Shown: piece after piece, positions 24,763 through 33,544 of the stretch
Layout: every line of letters starts with the position of its first letter
Position numbering within the stretch: position 1 is the first letter of the stretch
NCBI RefSeq assembly: GCF_000162755.2
Contig: NZ_JH413808.1
Span: forward strand, 167,809-211,022
From: Legionella drancourtii LLAP12
Lineage (GTDB): Bacteria; Pseudomonadota; Gammaproteobacteria; Legionellales; Legionellaceae
Length of the DNA: 43,214 bases
Direction of reading: 5' to 3'
The notes under the pieces: generated by a model
Seen by the model: only the letters and a program-made list of their open reading frames with translations
Database searches by the model: none
Told to the model about the DNA's origin: nothing
Position numbers and translations under genes: made by a program

Positions 24763-27329
24763 TACTCACCTCCAGATATATGCTTATACTCTTCAGAAGA
24801 ATCGATTTTTTTCTGAGGGGTATTTGCAGAAACCGATAAAAGCGATAAAACCGATTCAACACGCCATTTTTCTGCTGAGAAATTCCCACTGCATCGATTA
24901 AAGCGAAGCCCATCAACAATTTGTCCAATATGCTGTTTGATCCACCGCCCAAGCCTACGCCTATTAATATCGCCATTTTCACCTGCAATATCCATGAGCG
25001 TTTCTTTAAATTCCTCATTCACAGGAAATGCTGCTTTTTTTATAACGTCCCGTATCATTGTAGGCGTATCACCAAAGACAGTATGCCAAGCAACCAAAAG
25101 CCGTCCTAATTGTTCTCGATCTGGATCTTCTTGCATTGCCTCAAAAATTGATGTTGAAGGATCAGCACGCCCGAGCCATAGCAATGACTGGCGACATAAA
25201 TCAGACCAATCTTTAAAACCCACTAATGATTTACACTCACTCATTGGTCTACCCGCCACAATCCATGCCCGTATAATAGTCAATGCGGCAGATACATAAC
25301 GCTCTCTTTCTTGGAGTACTTCTGCAATCAAATTGGGATGCTTGAAGTCACGTTCTGCAGGAATTTCTACTTCAGGATTAAGATTAATGGTAATGCAGCG
25401 TCGGGTCATATCCTTGATTGGGGCAACATTATTACCGCTCGATAAAATAAGAGTTCGTGTATTTACCGTTGCGGTTTTGGATTCACCCAATATTCGCCCA
25501 CTCATAAACTCTGAAGTTAATGCAGTGCATAGACTCTTATGTGGTAAAATATCACAGGTCATATTGTCAAACTCAATAACTGCTGGCGAACATAAAAACT
25601 CTGCTAAGAGTAATTTGCGGCATTCTTCATCATCGGCTGGGAACGTGGTCGGCGTTCCTTGCTGAGAGGTTGCAAATGCGGTGATCAGTGCACAAAGATA
25701 TGATTTACCTGAGCCAACTGCATGTGCTCGCACATGAAACATGGGTGCAAAAGACAAGCCAGGCCTAATTGTTGCTGTTAAAATAGCTGCTAATGCGGCT
25801 GAGCGATCTGATTCTTGTGCAAAAGGAAACTCCGCCAATATATCTTGTAACAATACTAGTGCATTTTCTGCATCAGCTCGTGATGGATTATCGGGGATCG
25901 TAAATTTATCAGCGTTAAAAACACCATACATCTGCGCCATAACATCGTAACCACTAAGCTTCACAAGACTACCATCTGAACGAAGATAAGGTTGATGTGC
26001 CAAACCCTCAAGTACTGGCAAATGTGCATAATTAGCTACATCATATAGTACCGAAACATGTCGCTCGGGAGGATCTACACGCATCCACCCGTTTGTTGAA
26101 CTATACTTCTCCCATGTTGCAACATCGGCCAAAGCCCTGGTTAGAGCGGGTTTTGAAATACGTTGTATGTATACTCTATTCGTTTCTGGCTCCGTTGCTA
26201 CTACAACAATCAAATTTCCTCGTTGGTAATACTTTCCTGATTCTGCCAATTCATGCTCTGCTGCATCAACAACATGGTGAATTTCACCGTTAACAGTGCG
26301 GATGACAGGCTTCATACGAGCGATAGAAGTGCTAATATTCAATACCCGCAATAAATCACGAATATGTCTCTTAGCACAATGACCATGTAGACATTTATAC
26401 CCACCAATTGGCCAATTTTTATCAGGCTCAAAATAAGCCGTGCCACTATCAACTGCATCTGTATGTTCCTGCACCCAAAAACAAGTAATGTCATGTTTTC
26501 CGCCCCCAAGAGATTCTTTGTACAAATTGCGTTGCATGAGCGCAGTGATGACTGCATTTTTTTCTGGGCAAGGCACATGAACAGTATCCATATCTATTTT
26601 ACTAGTTGATGCACTACTTGCTTTTTTTCTCTCTGTGGGTTGAACATGAATTATTTCAAGCTTCAAACCATCAACTAATTGTTGTACTGAATATTTATTC
26701 TGAGGCTTCCAATCCTCCATTTTACATAAGAAGGGAGGATTATGTTTCCCATTCACAGCAATTGGTAATCGAGCAAGCCGTGTTGTTTCCCCATTTGCAC
26801 CAGGATCGCATAACCCCGCATTAATAATGGCATTCATCAATTGATCAACTTCTTTTGCATCGCTCAAAGGCTCTTCAAGAATATATCCCGCTTGATAATT
26901 GCCAGGAGAGGTTTCCAGAAGCCAGCTTGGAGCCAACGTTAACCTATCTCGATTGACCTTAGTTCCTATGTCATCAAGCATAATGGCACGTAATTCATGA
27001 AACTGTGCTTTTGTACGACGATATTTGCCCGCTTCGTCAGGTTTGAAACATGCCAAGCTAAAATAATTGTTTGCATCATTAGGTAAAGTCATTGCAGAAT
27101 TTTTTGTCCTGGGGAAAGCAAACCATTTTGGCCTTAGTACAGTGCCTGGATTGCCCTTAAAGCTCACAAGTAGAGTACTTTCATTTGCTGAAAGATCACC
27201 AAAAATAGCCTGTAAAAAATTATTGTTATCTACAAAAAAATCGCTTTTATCGGTTTTAACGGTTTCAGAATGTTCTAATGCAACATTTTTCAGAGAATCA
27301 TTTATAGTTGAGGGCAAGTTATTAGTCAT
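24762..27329 (-). CDS. Satellite/phage primase-helicase protein
   Basis: An 855-residue replication protein. The N-terminal half contains a primase-like region and a cysteine/histidine cluster (ITCFWVQEHT...GGYKCLHGHC, about residues 275-325) resembling the zinc motif of phage primases. The C-terminal half is a helicase-type ATPase: Walker A-like HAVGSGKSYLCALI, Walker B-like PAVIEFDNM, then SSGNNVAPIKDMTRRCI. The start at 27329 is preferred to the longer frame at 27374 because AAGGAGG lies just upstream of it. It overlaps the AlpA-like gene by 8 bases and is coupled to the TerS-like gene. It likely initiates island replication. Confidence 0.78.
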   Translation of the reverse strand: MTNNLPSTINDSLKNVALEHSETVKTDKSDFFVDNNNFLQAIFGDLSANESTLLVSFKGNPGTVLRPKWFAFPRTKNSAMTLPNDANNYFSLACFKPDEAGKYRRTKAQFHELRAIMLDDIGTKVNRDRLTLAPSWLLETSPGNYQAGYILEEPLSDAKEVDQLMNAIINAGLCDPGANGETTRLARLPIAVNGKHNPPFLCKMEDWKPQNKYSVQQLVDGLKLEIIHVQPTERKKASSASTSKIDMDTVHVPCPEKNAVITALMQRNLYKESLGGGKHDITCFWVQEHTDAVDSGTAYFEPDKNWPIGGYKCLHGHCAKRHIRDLLRVLNISTSIARMKPVIRTVNGEIHHVVDAAEHELAESGKYYQRGNLIVVVATEPETNRVYIQRISKPALTRALADVATWEKYSSTNGWMRVDPPERHVSVLYDVANYAHLPVLEGLAHQPYLRSDGSLVKLSGYDVMAQMYGVFNADKFTIPDNPSRADAENALVLLQDILAEFPFAQESDRSAALAAILTATIRPGLSFAPMFHVRAHAVGSGKSYLCALITAFATSQQGTPTTFPADDEECRKLLLAEFLCSPAVIEFDNMTCDILPHKSLCTALTSEFMSGRILGESKTATVNTRTLILSSGNNVAPIKDMTRRCITINLNPEVEIPAERDFKHPNLIAEVLQERERYVSAALTIIRAWIVAGRPMSECKSLVGFKDWSDLCRQSLLWLGRADPSTSIFEAMQEDPDREQLGRLLVAWHTVFGDTPTMIRDVIKKAAFPVNEEFKETLMDIAGENGDINRRRLGRWIKQHIGQIVDGLRFNRCSGNFSAEKWRVESVLSLLSVSANTPQKKIDSSEEYKHISGGE

Positions 27330-27657
27330 GATGAACCTCCTTATTGTACTCGCTGGTAGAACTAACAAGTACATGACTTTCTAACCAGGTAACCACATCA
27401 CGCTTTCGGTACAAAACACGGCCACCTACTTTGCGATAAGGAATACCGACTCCACGCCATCGGTTACATTCTAATGTTTTAATACTTTTGTTAGTGACTG
27501 GAGCTATCGTTTCTTGTCCAAAAAAAGCTTCTAGAGGAGCAGCCCAGAAAATTTGAACAAGTTCACTATCTGGCTTCTGTTGATGAATTGATCGACGTTT
27601 TTTTAAGTTAACTTTACCTAAATTTAAAGAATCATTTTTATTATTATCGATTGGCAT
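27322..27657 (-). CDS. AlpA/MerR-like helix-turn-helix regulator
   Basis: About 111 residues. The C-terminal half (WRGVGIPYRKVGGRVLYRKRDVVTWLESH) is the HTH_17/excisionase-type winged helix found in AlpA and phage Xis proteins. AlpA-like proteins in PICIs and P4-like elements activate integrase expression or direct excision. The ATG at 27657 has GGAG six bases upstream; a start at 27669 would place that motif inside the gene. It leads the AlpA-primase-TerS run. The 22-bp repeats at the island ends are plausible binding sites. Confidence 0.75.
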   Translation of the reverse strand: MPIDNNKNDSLNLGKVNLKKRRSIHQQKPDSELVQIFWAAPLEAFFGQETIAPVTNKSIKTLECNRWRGVGIPYRKVGGRVLYRKRDVVTWLESHVLVSSTSEYNKEVHHD

Positions 27658-27725
27658 AGAGCTCTCCATAAAAAGTTAGAGGGGTTAAAGCTCCAATCGT
27701 ATTATTAAGAACACAGTAGGGTCTG

Positions 27726-27763
27726 CGGGGCTAACTACACCTATTTTTAATGAGTTAGCCCCG
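27726..27763 (-). terminator. Perfect 11-bp hairpin between two island operons
   Basis: CGGGGCTAACT and AGTTAGCCCCG enclose a 16-base loop, directly after the stop at 27768 of the leftward gene. It probably separates the int-nuclease transcript from the AlpA-primase transcript, though no T-run follows. Confidence 0.6.
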
Positions 27764-27767
27764 TAAA

Positions 27768-28574
27768 TTAGAGATAAGATGTAGAACCAAATAGTATTTC
27801 TTTTGCAGTCATTTCTAGGAATTTATTTTCAGCACATATTGTATCAAATATTTTTTCAACTTCTCTTTCAGCATCTCTCTTATCCATGTTATCCATAAAG
27901 AAAATGTCCGTAACTTCTAAAGCAATATTCACTGCTAATCCGGTTTTTATTCCTTCATAAGTTCGAATTAACTCCTGTAAAAAAATTTTTATAAATGCTT
28001 GACGCAACACATTTTCGTGACTTCTTTTTGAGCTGAATATATTGTGACCTGGATTTTTTAGCAATTGTTGTAACAATGTATGAAAAACTAATTGCATTGC
28101 CCCATTCGAAAAATATAGCCCGCCATGATTTAATGCAAAATTAATTTTTTCCATCGCTTTCATAACAGGCTTTCTTTCTTTTTCAGAAACCACAATCTGA
28201 GTTAGCATACGCTTATGCTCTGCAAAAAGATGAATTTGTAAAGCACAAAGCCTCACTAACGCTAGCTTTTCCATGTATGACAAAATTATTTCCACATCTG
28301 TTCTTTTAATAACGCGCAGCCTTGCTTTTGCTATTTTAGCCGTTGCTTGCAAAAAATAATCTTGCTTATGTAACCAATGAACAAAGGGGTGCTGTTCCAT
28401 TGTTTTTAATGCTTCTTCATTAGGTATTGGCAGATGGCTCTTTCCTTGTCTTTCTTGTATGAAGCCAAACTCTAACTCTTTATTTATATAATCACGTGCA
28501 TTTTGAATCTGGGATTTAATAATTTTGGCAGCATAATCCATATTCTTTTTAACTTGCTCACTAGTTTCGCTCAT
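27768..28574 (-). CDS. Unrecognised helical island protein
   Basis: A 268-residue, mainly alpha-helical soluble protein with no motif that I recognise. Its start overlaps the stop of the PDDEXK-domain gene (ATGA type, 4 bases), so it is co-translated with it. The pairing of a DUF1016-type nuclease and an unknown coupled partner beside an integrase could be a defence or satellite-accessory module, but nothing in the sequence proves it. Confidence 0.65.
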   Translation of the reverse strand: MSETSEQVKKNMDYAAKIIKSQIQNARDYINKELEFGFIQERQGKSHLPIPNEEALKTMEQHPFVHWLHKQDYFLQATAKIAKARLRVIKRTDVEIILSYMEKLALVRLCALQIHLFAEHKRMLTQIVVSEKERKPVMKAMEKINFALNHGGLYFSNGAMQLVFHTLLQQLLKNPGHNIFSSKRSHENVLRQAFIKIFLQELIRTYEGIKTGLAVNIALEVTDIFFMDNMDKRDAEREVEKIFDTICAENKFLEMTAKEILFGSTSYL

Positions 28575-29638
28575 TTTGCTTTCTCTGAAGGTTCATTCAA
28601 TTCCGCTTCAATCTCCGCTACTGTAGGCAAACTGGCTTTAAGTTCTTTAGGCAAAGCTTTTGCGAGGGTATATTCTGAAATCCCAATAGGCGCGCTCATG
28701 TTACGCAATGCATACTCAGCAACAACCTTGTGTTTAGATTTGCATAAAAGTATCCCAATAGTTTGCTTATCTCCATCTTTGCGCATTAGATCATCAACTG
28801 CAGCCATGTAAAAACCGAGCTGTCCAGTATGTTCTGGTTTGAATTTACCTGCCTTCAGCTCAATAACCACGAATGCACGTAAATGCAGGTGATAAAAGAG
28901 TAAGTCAACGAAGAATTCTTGGTCATCGAACGTTAACGGTACTTGTGAACCAACAAACGCGAAGCCTTGCCCAAGCTCAATTAAAAAGTCACGGATATGT
29001 GTAACCAATGCGCCTTCAATTGCACGTTCATGCGCTTTGCCCTGGATGGTTAAAAAATCGAAGTTGTACGGATCTTTCAGCATTTCATTGGCTAAATCGG
29101 ATTGTAAGGCTGGTAACTGTTTATGGAAGTTATTGATTTTCTTGCCCGGTTCAGCCTGGCGCTCATATAGGCCGCCTTCAACCTGCATTTCTAATACAGA
29201 GCGTGACCACCCATTTTTAATAGTCTGTTGGGCATACCATTCTCGCTCTATATCGTCTTTGATCATCTGCATTAAACGAACAATATGCCCCCACGGTAAT
29301 TGCGGCACAGCTTGTGCCGTAATTGAAAGGTTAGGATACAATGTTGCAAATTTCTTCATCCTCTGAAGATTACTAACAGAAAAACCCTGCATTTCAGGGA
29401 ACGCTTGCCGCATGTCGTGAGAGAATTGCTCTAAAAAGCCAGAACCCCATTGATGACTCTTCTGTTTCTCAATTAGCTCTGTGCCCAGCTCCCAATAAAA
29501 CTGAATTAGCTCACTGTTGGCTGCCAGTGCCGCGCGTATTTGCGCTGTTTTTAATCGAGTTTTTATGGTGCTAAAAAAATCCATGTACTCTATATTCAGA
29601 TGTAATGAATTATCTTGAGCTTTAATTTCATTGTTCAT
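28571..29638 (-). CDS. PDDEXK nuclease-domain protein, YhcG/DUF1016 family
   Basis: A 355-residue protein. The N-terminal domain (residues 15-170: AALAANSELIQFYWELGTELIEKQ, LPWGHIVRLM) is the YhcG/DUF1016 N-terminal domain. The C-terminal domain carries the PDDEXK nuclease core, with Asp in EFFVDLLFY and E-x-K in VVIELKAGKFKPEHTGQL. These proteins are frequent on mobile elements; biochemical role is poorly known. Its start overlaps the end of the integrase gene by 11 bases. Confidence 0.85.
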   Translation of the reverse strand: MNNEIKAQDNSLHLNIEYMDFFSTIKTRLKTAQIRAALAANSELIQFYWELGTELIEKQKSHQWGSGFLEQFSHDMRQAFPEMQGFSVSNLQRMKKFATLYPNLSITAQAVPQLPWGHIVRLMQMIKDDIEREWYAQQTIKNGWSRSVLEMQVEGGLYERQAEPGKKINNFHKQLPALQSDLANEMLKDPYNFDFLTIQGKAHERAIEGALVTHIRDFLIELGQGFAFVGSQVPLTFDDQEFFVDLLFYHLHLRAFVVIELKAGKFKPEHTGQLGFYMAAVDDLMRKDGDKQTIGILLCKSKHKVVAEYALRNMSAPIGISEYTLAKALPKELKASLPTVAEIEAELNEPSEKAK

Positions 29639-30869
29639 GTACTACTCCTTGTTGTTGTGGTTGGATCTCTAATACTATTGCCGAGGACTGAACTCCCATA
29701 CATTTTAGAAAATAATCAGTGATTTGCTGCATGGGTTTTCTTAGCCGTTCTACATCGGTAACAATATAACCAGCAGTGATATCGCCACTCATTTTATGGT
29801 TCATTAAACGTTTCAACGCATAAGCTGAAATATCTAATCCTTCAGCAATAGTGATAAACGTTCGTCTTAAGTCATGTACCGTAAAATGGATGCCTGAAAA
29901 TTTGGTTACATTGGCCATTTGCTTGCGTGGCTCTATAATATGACCAGCAGCCCCCGTGCCAGGAAAAACATACTCATTACTTCTTTTTTGGCTGCGTGAT
30001 GATAACAACTCATAGAGGTAATTAGAAAGAGGTAGTGTATGTGATTCGTGATTTTTGGTATCAAGCACAGTTAATGTTTTAGCTTTTAAATCCACTTGAT
30101 CCCAACGTAAAGTAGCTGCTTCCTGACGACGTAGCCCTGTCAGAATGATTAACAAGAGATAATCTCTTAATGTCTCATTTTCTAATTGCTGTACACCTGC
30201 ATACCATGGGGCTAATTCATGCGCTTTGATAAATGTCTGCCGGCGTTCAACTCGATACCACGCTCTGGTTTGTGATAAGCGTTTGACTGGATTTTCTATG
30301 ACAAGCGATCTGCCTTGAGCGTCTTCGTATTGGCCTGCAGCAAAGTTAAATAAAGCTCTTAACAACCTCATAGCCAAATTGGCGTAGGCTTCTCCGCTTT
30401 CTTTACCTAATTTCTCATGATGTTTTGCTACTTTATCCTTTGTGATCGATAAAAACGACTTATTGCTCCACCCAGCAAAAGCGACATTGAGCACTCGCTC
30501 GTAATTATAAAGCGTATTATGTTTTAAAGATTTTCTGGCCCTCTTATAATCATTAAAAACGTCATTCAAGGTCATGTTATTGATTTTCATGCCTTGCTTT
30601 TCCGCAATAGGATCAATCCCTGTTGCAATTTGGCCAATAACTTTTTGTGCTTCTTTACGTGCTTTCTCCGCAGTAAGCGCCCCGTATTTACCAAGAGTAA
30701 TACGGCGAATCTTATTACCGATATTTTTCTCCACCACAAAGCTTTTAGTTCCTGCGGCGGTAACACGCAACGCAAAGCCTTTAAGTTCAGAATCACGATA
30801 GAACACCTGATCCTTTCCAACAGGTACTTCTGCTTTATCTACAAAGGTCTTATTTATTTTGACTTTCAT
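29628..30869 (-). CDS. int: P4-type tyrosine integrase
   Basis: About 413 residues. The N-terminal DUF4102 arm-binding domain (FYRDSELKGFALRVTAAGTKSFV...ITLGKYGALTAEKARKEA) is followed by a core-binding domain and the catalytic domain. Catalytic elements are Arg in TGLRRQEAATLRW, the H-x-x-R in VHDLRRTFI, His in LMNHK and Tyr in ITAGYIV. It catalyses recombination at the tRNA-Asn site. The ATG at 30869 is preferred to the GTG at 30875 because GAGGTG lies upstream at proper distance. The gene reads away from attR, with the repeat-bearing control region between it and the attachment site. Confidence 0.92.
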   Translation of the reverse strand: MKVKINKTFVDKAEVPVGKDQVFYRDSELKGFALRVTAAGTKSFVVEKNIGNKIRRITLGKYGALTAEKARKEAQKVIGQIATGIDPIAEKQGMKINNMTLNDVFNDYKRARKSLKHNTLYNYERVLNVAFAGWSNKSFLSITKDKVAKHHEKLGKESGEAYANLAMRLLRALFNFAAGQYEDAQGRSLVIENPVKRLSQTRAWYRVERRQTFIKAHELAPWYAGVQQLENETLRDYLLLIILTGLRRQEAATLRWDQVDLKAKTLTVLDTKNHESHTLPLSNYLYELLSSRSQKRSNEYVFPGTGAAGHIIEPRKQMANVTKFSGIHFTVHDLRRTFITIAEGLDISAYALKRLMNHKMSGDITAGYIVTDVERLRKPMQQITDYFLKCMGVQSSAIVLEIQPQQQGVVHEQ

Positions 30870-30880
30870 GCTCACCTCGC

Positions 30881-30909
30881 TTTTCTACATGTAGAAGCAA
30901 TGTAGAAAA
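30881..30909. promoter_or_regulatory. Right arm-type site upstream of integrase
   Basis: It contains the exact 22-bp repeat (30888-30909) also found at 13837-13858. An extra half site here makes a larger palindrome: TTTTCTACAT (30881-30890) is the reverse complement of ATGTAGAAAA (30900-30909). It ends about 12 bases from the integrase start codon, so binding here could both organise recombination and repress or activate int. Confidence 0.6.
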
Positions 30910-30954
30910 ATTATTTAGAATTCCTAAGAAAATTTAAGAAGTGATTATAAATAC

Positions 30955-30988
30955 AAACCCTTGTTATGTATAGGATATATAAGGGTTT
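30955..30988. promoter_or_regulatory. Inverted repeat in the integrase control region
   Basis: AAACCCTT (30955-30962) and AAGGGTTT (30981-30988) form an 8-bp stem with an 18-base A+T-rich loop between the integrase gene and attR. It is either a terminator for transcription entering from the chromosome or a protein-binding site. Confidence 0.4.
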
Positions 30989-31028
30989 TAAGTAAAATAT
31001 AGAAATGGATAGAAACGCTTATTTTATA

Positions 31029-31074
31029 ACTGTTAATCATTAGGTCACGAGCTCGAGTCTTGTCCGGGGAGCCA
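31029..31074 (+). repeat. attR: displaced tRNA-Asn 3' end
   Basis: 46 bp matching 13746-13791 at 44 positions. It lacks the 5' half of a tRNA, so it is not a functional gene but the former chromosomal 3' end left after integration. Confidence 0.9.
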
Positions 31075-31107
31075 CATTCCATATGACTTCTAGTAAAATT
31101 CAAATCC

Positions 31108-31128
31108 ACCAATTTGTATTATTTAAAA
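31108..31128 (+). repeat. 21-bp direct repeat, copy 1
   Basis: Identical to 32741-32761 (starts ACCAATTTGTATTATT), with weaker similarity for a further dozen bases. The pair flanks the HAD-like gene. Confidence 0.7.
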
Positions 31129-31258
31129 CAAGGCCCATTCACTAATGTATCATCGTCTTAAAACTTAAAAGGCAGCATCTAGAGTAACGAGGAGATCAAG
31201 CGTGAAAAATATCTATCCATCGCTTGACACTCTTAGTGAACTCCGGTGTGAGAGTTAA

Positions 31259-32284
31259 TCATTTTAACTTAAGTTGCTCTTCACGCTTTTCAACCATATC
31301 ATCAAACACAGTGGCTGATCGCGTTTTGGCATCACTCCAGAAACTAAAACGATGATGATTTAGCTGTTGATATTCCTTATCAAAATCATCTTTTACTTGA
31401 CGCACCTCATCACTGGTTTTGCAATTTTCCAAAGACAATTCTAGGCGCTCGAGAATCTCTTTCTTTGCTGTGCTATAGGTTAATTTACGTTCAATTTTAT
31501 AACTATTAAATGCATTAAATAATGCAAAAGTTATTTCTACAAATGGCTGAATAATCGCTTGATAAAAATTCTTTGGATTTTTTACTTCTCGTCTTTCATT
31601 ACGATTGTGAAGTGTTAGCAATTTATATTCTGGAGTTAATTGATTATGCATGCCTTTAACTGCATTAATATTTGTATCTGCATCATCTACAAAAATAACA
31701 GCCCCAGACCATTCAGGTTTATTTCTTGCAAACATCTGGTAGAAATAAGATTTTTCAGTTTCTGCAACATGTGCTTTATGCTCGGACGTGTTATTGTGAT
31801 CTAAATAGCGCCTGATAGCGGAAGCTGTAGCCTGATATAGCTCAGCATCTTCCCTTGACCAACCATCAACTCCAGCCCTTACTGAGGCAAACGCTTGGCC
31901 TGAGGTAGCGTCATCGAAATGAGTCAAAGGTTTAAATTGCTCTTGGCTAAGGAGCTCAAGAATCTCTTCATCGCTCTTAGTTTTACACATCGCTTGATAA
32001 AAAGCTTGGAGTAATGCCTTGTCTTTATTCCATACTAAATCAGAGGCACAGATAACCCCATGAACCGTCAAACCCTTTGATTGTAAATATTCAATTAATA
32101 CTATTCTTTCTTCAAGTGTGCGCTGTTTTAAACTCATCGAACTGAATAAGTAAACATCTTTAACATTATTTTCAAGTAACGTGTCAATTAATTTATCATT
32201 ATATTCAATATCTGGCGGTGCACCAAATATCAAAGTGTTGTCGACATCTAATAACGCAACTACTCGTTTTTGTTGAATTGTCAT
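31259..32284 (-). CDS. HAD-like protein, effector candidate
   Basis: A 341-residue protein. The N-terminus VVALLDVDNTLIF has the HAD motif I (D-x-D-x-T) and VIFVDDADTNINAVKG near residue 195 resembles motif IV with its paired aspartates. HAD enzymes transfer phosphate through the first aspartate. The C-terminal third is helical and ends in a charged tail, EKREEQLKLK, reminiscent of the Glu-rich stretch near the end of many Dot/Icm substrates. That resemblance is only suggestive. It has a purine-rich site before its ATG. Confidence 0.65.
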   Translation of the reverse strand: MTIQQKRVVALLDVDNTLIFGAPPDIEYNDKLIDTLLENNVKDVYLFSSMSLKQRTLEERIVLIEYLQSKGLTVHGVICASDLVWNKDKALLQAFYQAMCKTKSDEEILELLSQEQFKPLTHFDDATSGQAFASVRAGVDGWSREDAELYQATASAIRRYLDHNNTSEHKAHVAETEKSYFYQMFARNKPEWSGAVIFVDDADTNINAVKGMHNQLTPEYKLLTLHNRNERREVKNPKNFYQAIIQPFVEITFALFNAFNSYKIERKLTYSTAKKEILERLELSLENCKTSDEVRQVKDDFDKEYQQLNHHRFSFWSDAKTRSATVFDDMVEKREEQLKLK

Positions 32285-32918
32285 CAGTGTTTTCCTACAT
32301 AAAAATAAACTATGGATAAGTTTAGTGGGTGAACATTAATTAAACATTAACAATGGTATAAAAAGTTTGCTGCCGGAATTATCTCCCTTTCTAAATAGGT
32401 ATACACATGGATAGCCACAATAAATTTGTTTTAGTAAGTCCTTCATAATCAAGCGTATTCATAAAGTCTATTCAGAACAACTCATAAAATAGGGATCTAA
32501 AAGAATTATTAGCTACTTTAGTCACTTTAGGTGCTCTCTCATGATTTTAGTAAAAAACCATATTTTGAGTTTTATTCCTCCAACCAAAATATTTAATTAT
32601 TTCACTTGATGGGGGTATGAAAAAAGTTCTAAGATCGTCCTTGTGCGAGTCTCTTCATTTTATCCTTCACTGACTTATTATTATACTCTGTGGCCTAAAA
32701 TAGGTGACGATACCACAAGGAAGTTTCCCGTCAAATATCTACCAATTTGTATTATTTAAAATAGAGCCCGTCCCGGATCCATTGCGGATTTGGATCGGAT
32801 GGGGCGTAAGGTGCCACCCCAAAAAACGACATCAGCTCTACAATCTCTTAACTTCCAAAAAAGAATCAAAAAACATGTTTTTTAAACAATATTTCCTTAA
32901 TTTAATGGCAGTGCGTCC
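32285..32918. other. Gene-poor stretch with a repeat and small hairpin
   Basis: No gene is supported here. It holds the second copy of the 21-bp repeat (32741-32761) and a small GGGGC/GCCaCCCC hairpin near 32800. A 179-residue open frame at 32704-33243 is antisense to the better-supported gene that follows and lacks domain-like composition. Confidence 0.5.
32741..32761 (+). repeat. 21-bp direct repeat, copy 2
   Basis: Identical to 31108-31128. Confidence 0.7.
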
Positions 32919-33404
32919 CTATATGCTATTAAGACCACCGTTAGGTAGTACTTCCTCAGTGATTCCTGCGGCTTGTAATCCAGTTGAAATCCCTCGAGTT
33001 AACAGAGCAAGCGCCGATAATGGCAAAACGACCAGATCGATAAGCGCCTGGCAGAAGCCTTTAATAAGATATTCCGCGCCACCTAAAAAAAACGATGCTC
33101 CACGTTCATTCCCACATAACTTACTAATTCCACCTAAAGCAGCACATACAGTTGATAAACTGCCAATAAGAACAGGCACTACTACTATTACCGTGGGGTC
33201 TAATATCGCCAATCCAATCTGCACAATTGGTAGAAATGTGTGACGTGCACAAAAAATAAATTCTTCTTTGGATTCATAAGGCTGAAAGAACATTTGTCCG
33301 ATGCTACGATGCTTACGCCAAATAACCTCATCATTCATGACATTATTTTTAGTTACTTTTGCTGAACCGGTTAGATAACCTATTGTTACTACTGAAGCCA
33401 TCAT
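32919..33404 (-). CDS. Small multi-helix membrane-associated protein, unknown
   Basis: A 161-residue protein with a polar N-terminal third and two or three long hydrophobic segments (TFLPIVQIGLAILDPTVIVVV and a second around FCQALIDLVVLPLSALALL). An AGGA site precedes the first of two adjacent ATG codons. I do not recognise the family. Proteins of this type with paired hydrophobic hairpins are common among Legionella-specific hypotheticals. The opposite-strand frame is less convincing. Confidence 0.55.
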   Translation of the reverse strand: MMASVVTIGYLTGSAKVTKNNVMNDEVIWRKHRSIGQMFFQPYESKEEFIFCARHTFLPIVQIGLAILDPTVIVVVPVLIGSLSTVCAALGGISKLCGNERGASFFLGGAEYLIKGFCQALIDLVVLPLSALALLTRGISTGLQAAGITEEVLPNGGLNSI

Positions 33405-33544
33405 TATCCTTTATTTTACTGTAAAAGAAAGTGGCTAAAATTATACATAAAACCGAATAAAACGCAACATGCTCAATTATTGAGCCGAACATTGTCAGTT
33501 CAATACAAGAACGAAAACATTTGATGCCACAAAAAATAGACATG

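Larger units (their letters stand above)
13746..31074. mobile_element. 17.3-kb integrated island, phage-satellite (PICI/P4-like) type
   Basis: The unit lies between two near-identical 46-bp copies of the tRNA-Asn 3' end (13746-13791 and 31029-31074). At its right end, reading leftward, are a P4-type tyrosine integrase, a PDDEXK nuclease-domain protein, an unknown protein, an AlpA-like HTH protein, a primase/helicase and a terminase-small-subunit-like protein. No capsid, portal, large terminase or tail gene is present. This combination is characteristic of helper-dependent phage satellites in Gram-negative bacteria. The left half carries cargo: a microcin-C-like cluster interrupted by a transposon. 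The island is visibly richer in A+T than its flanks. Confidence 0.85.

Noticed and set aside
32741-32761. Second attachment site of a tandem island
   Set aside because: The 21-bp repeat shares no sequence with the tRNA-Asn end and no second integrase is present.
32704-33243. 179-residue rightward frame
   Set aside because: It overlaps the better-supported leftward membrane-protein gene and its translation lacks hydrophobic or domain patterns.
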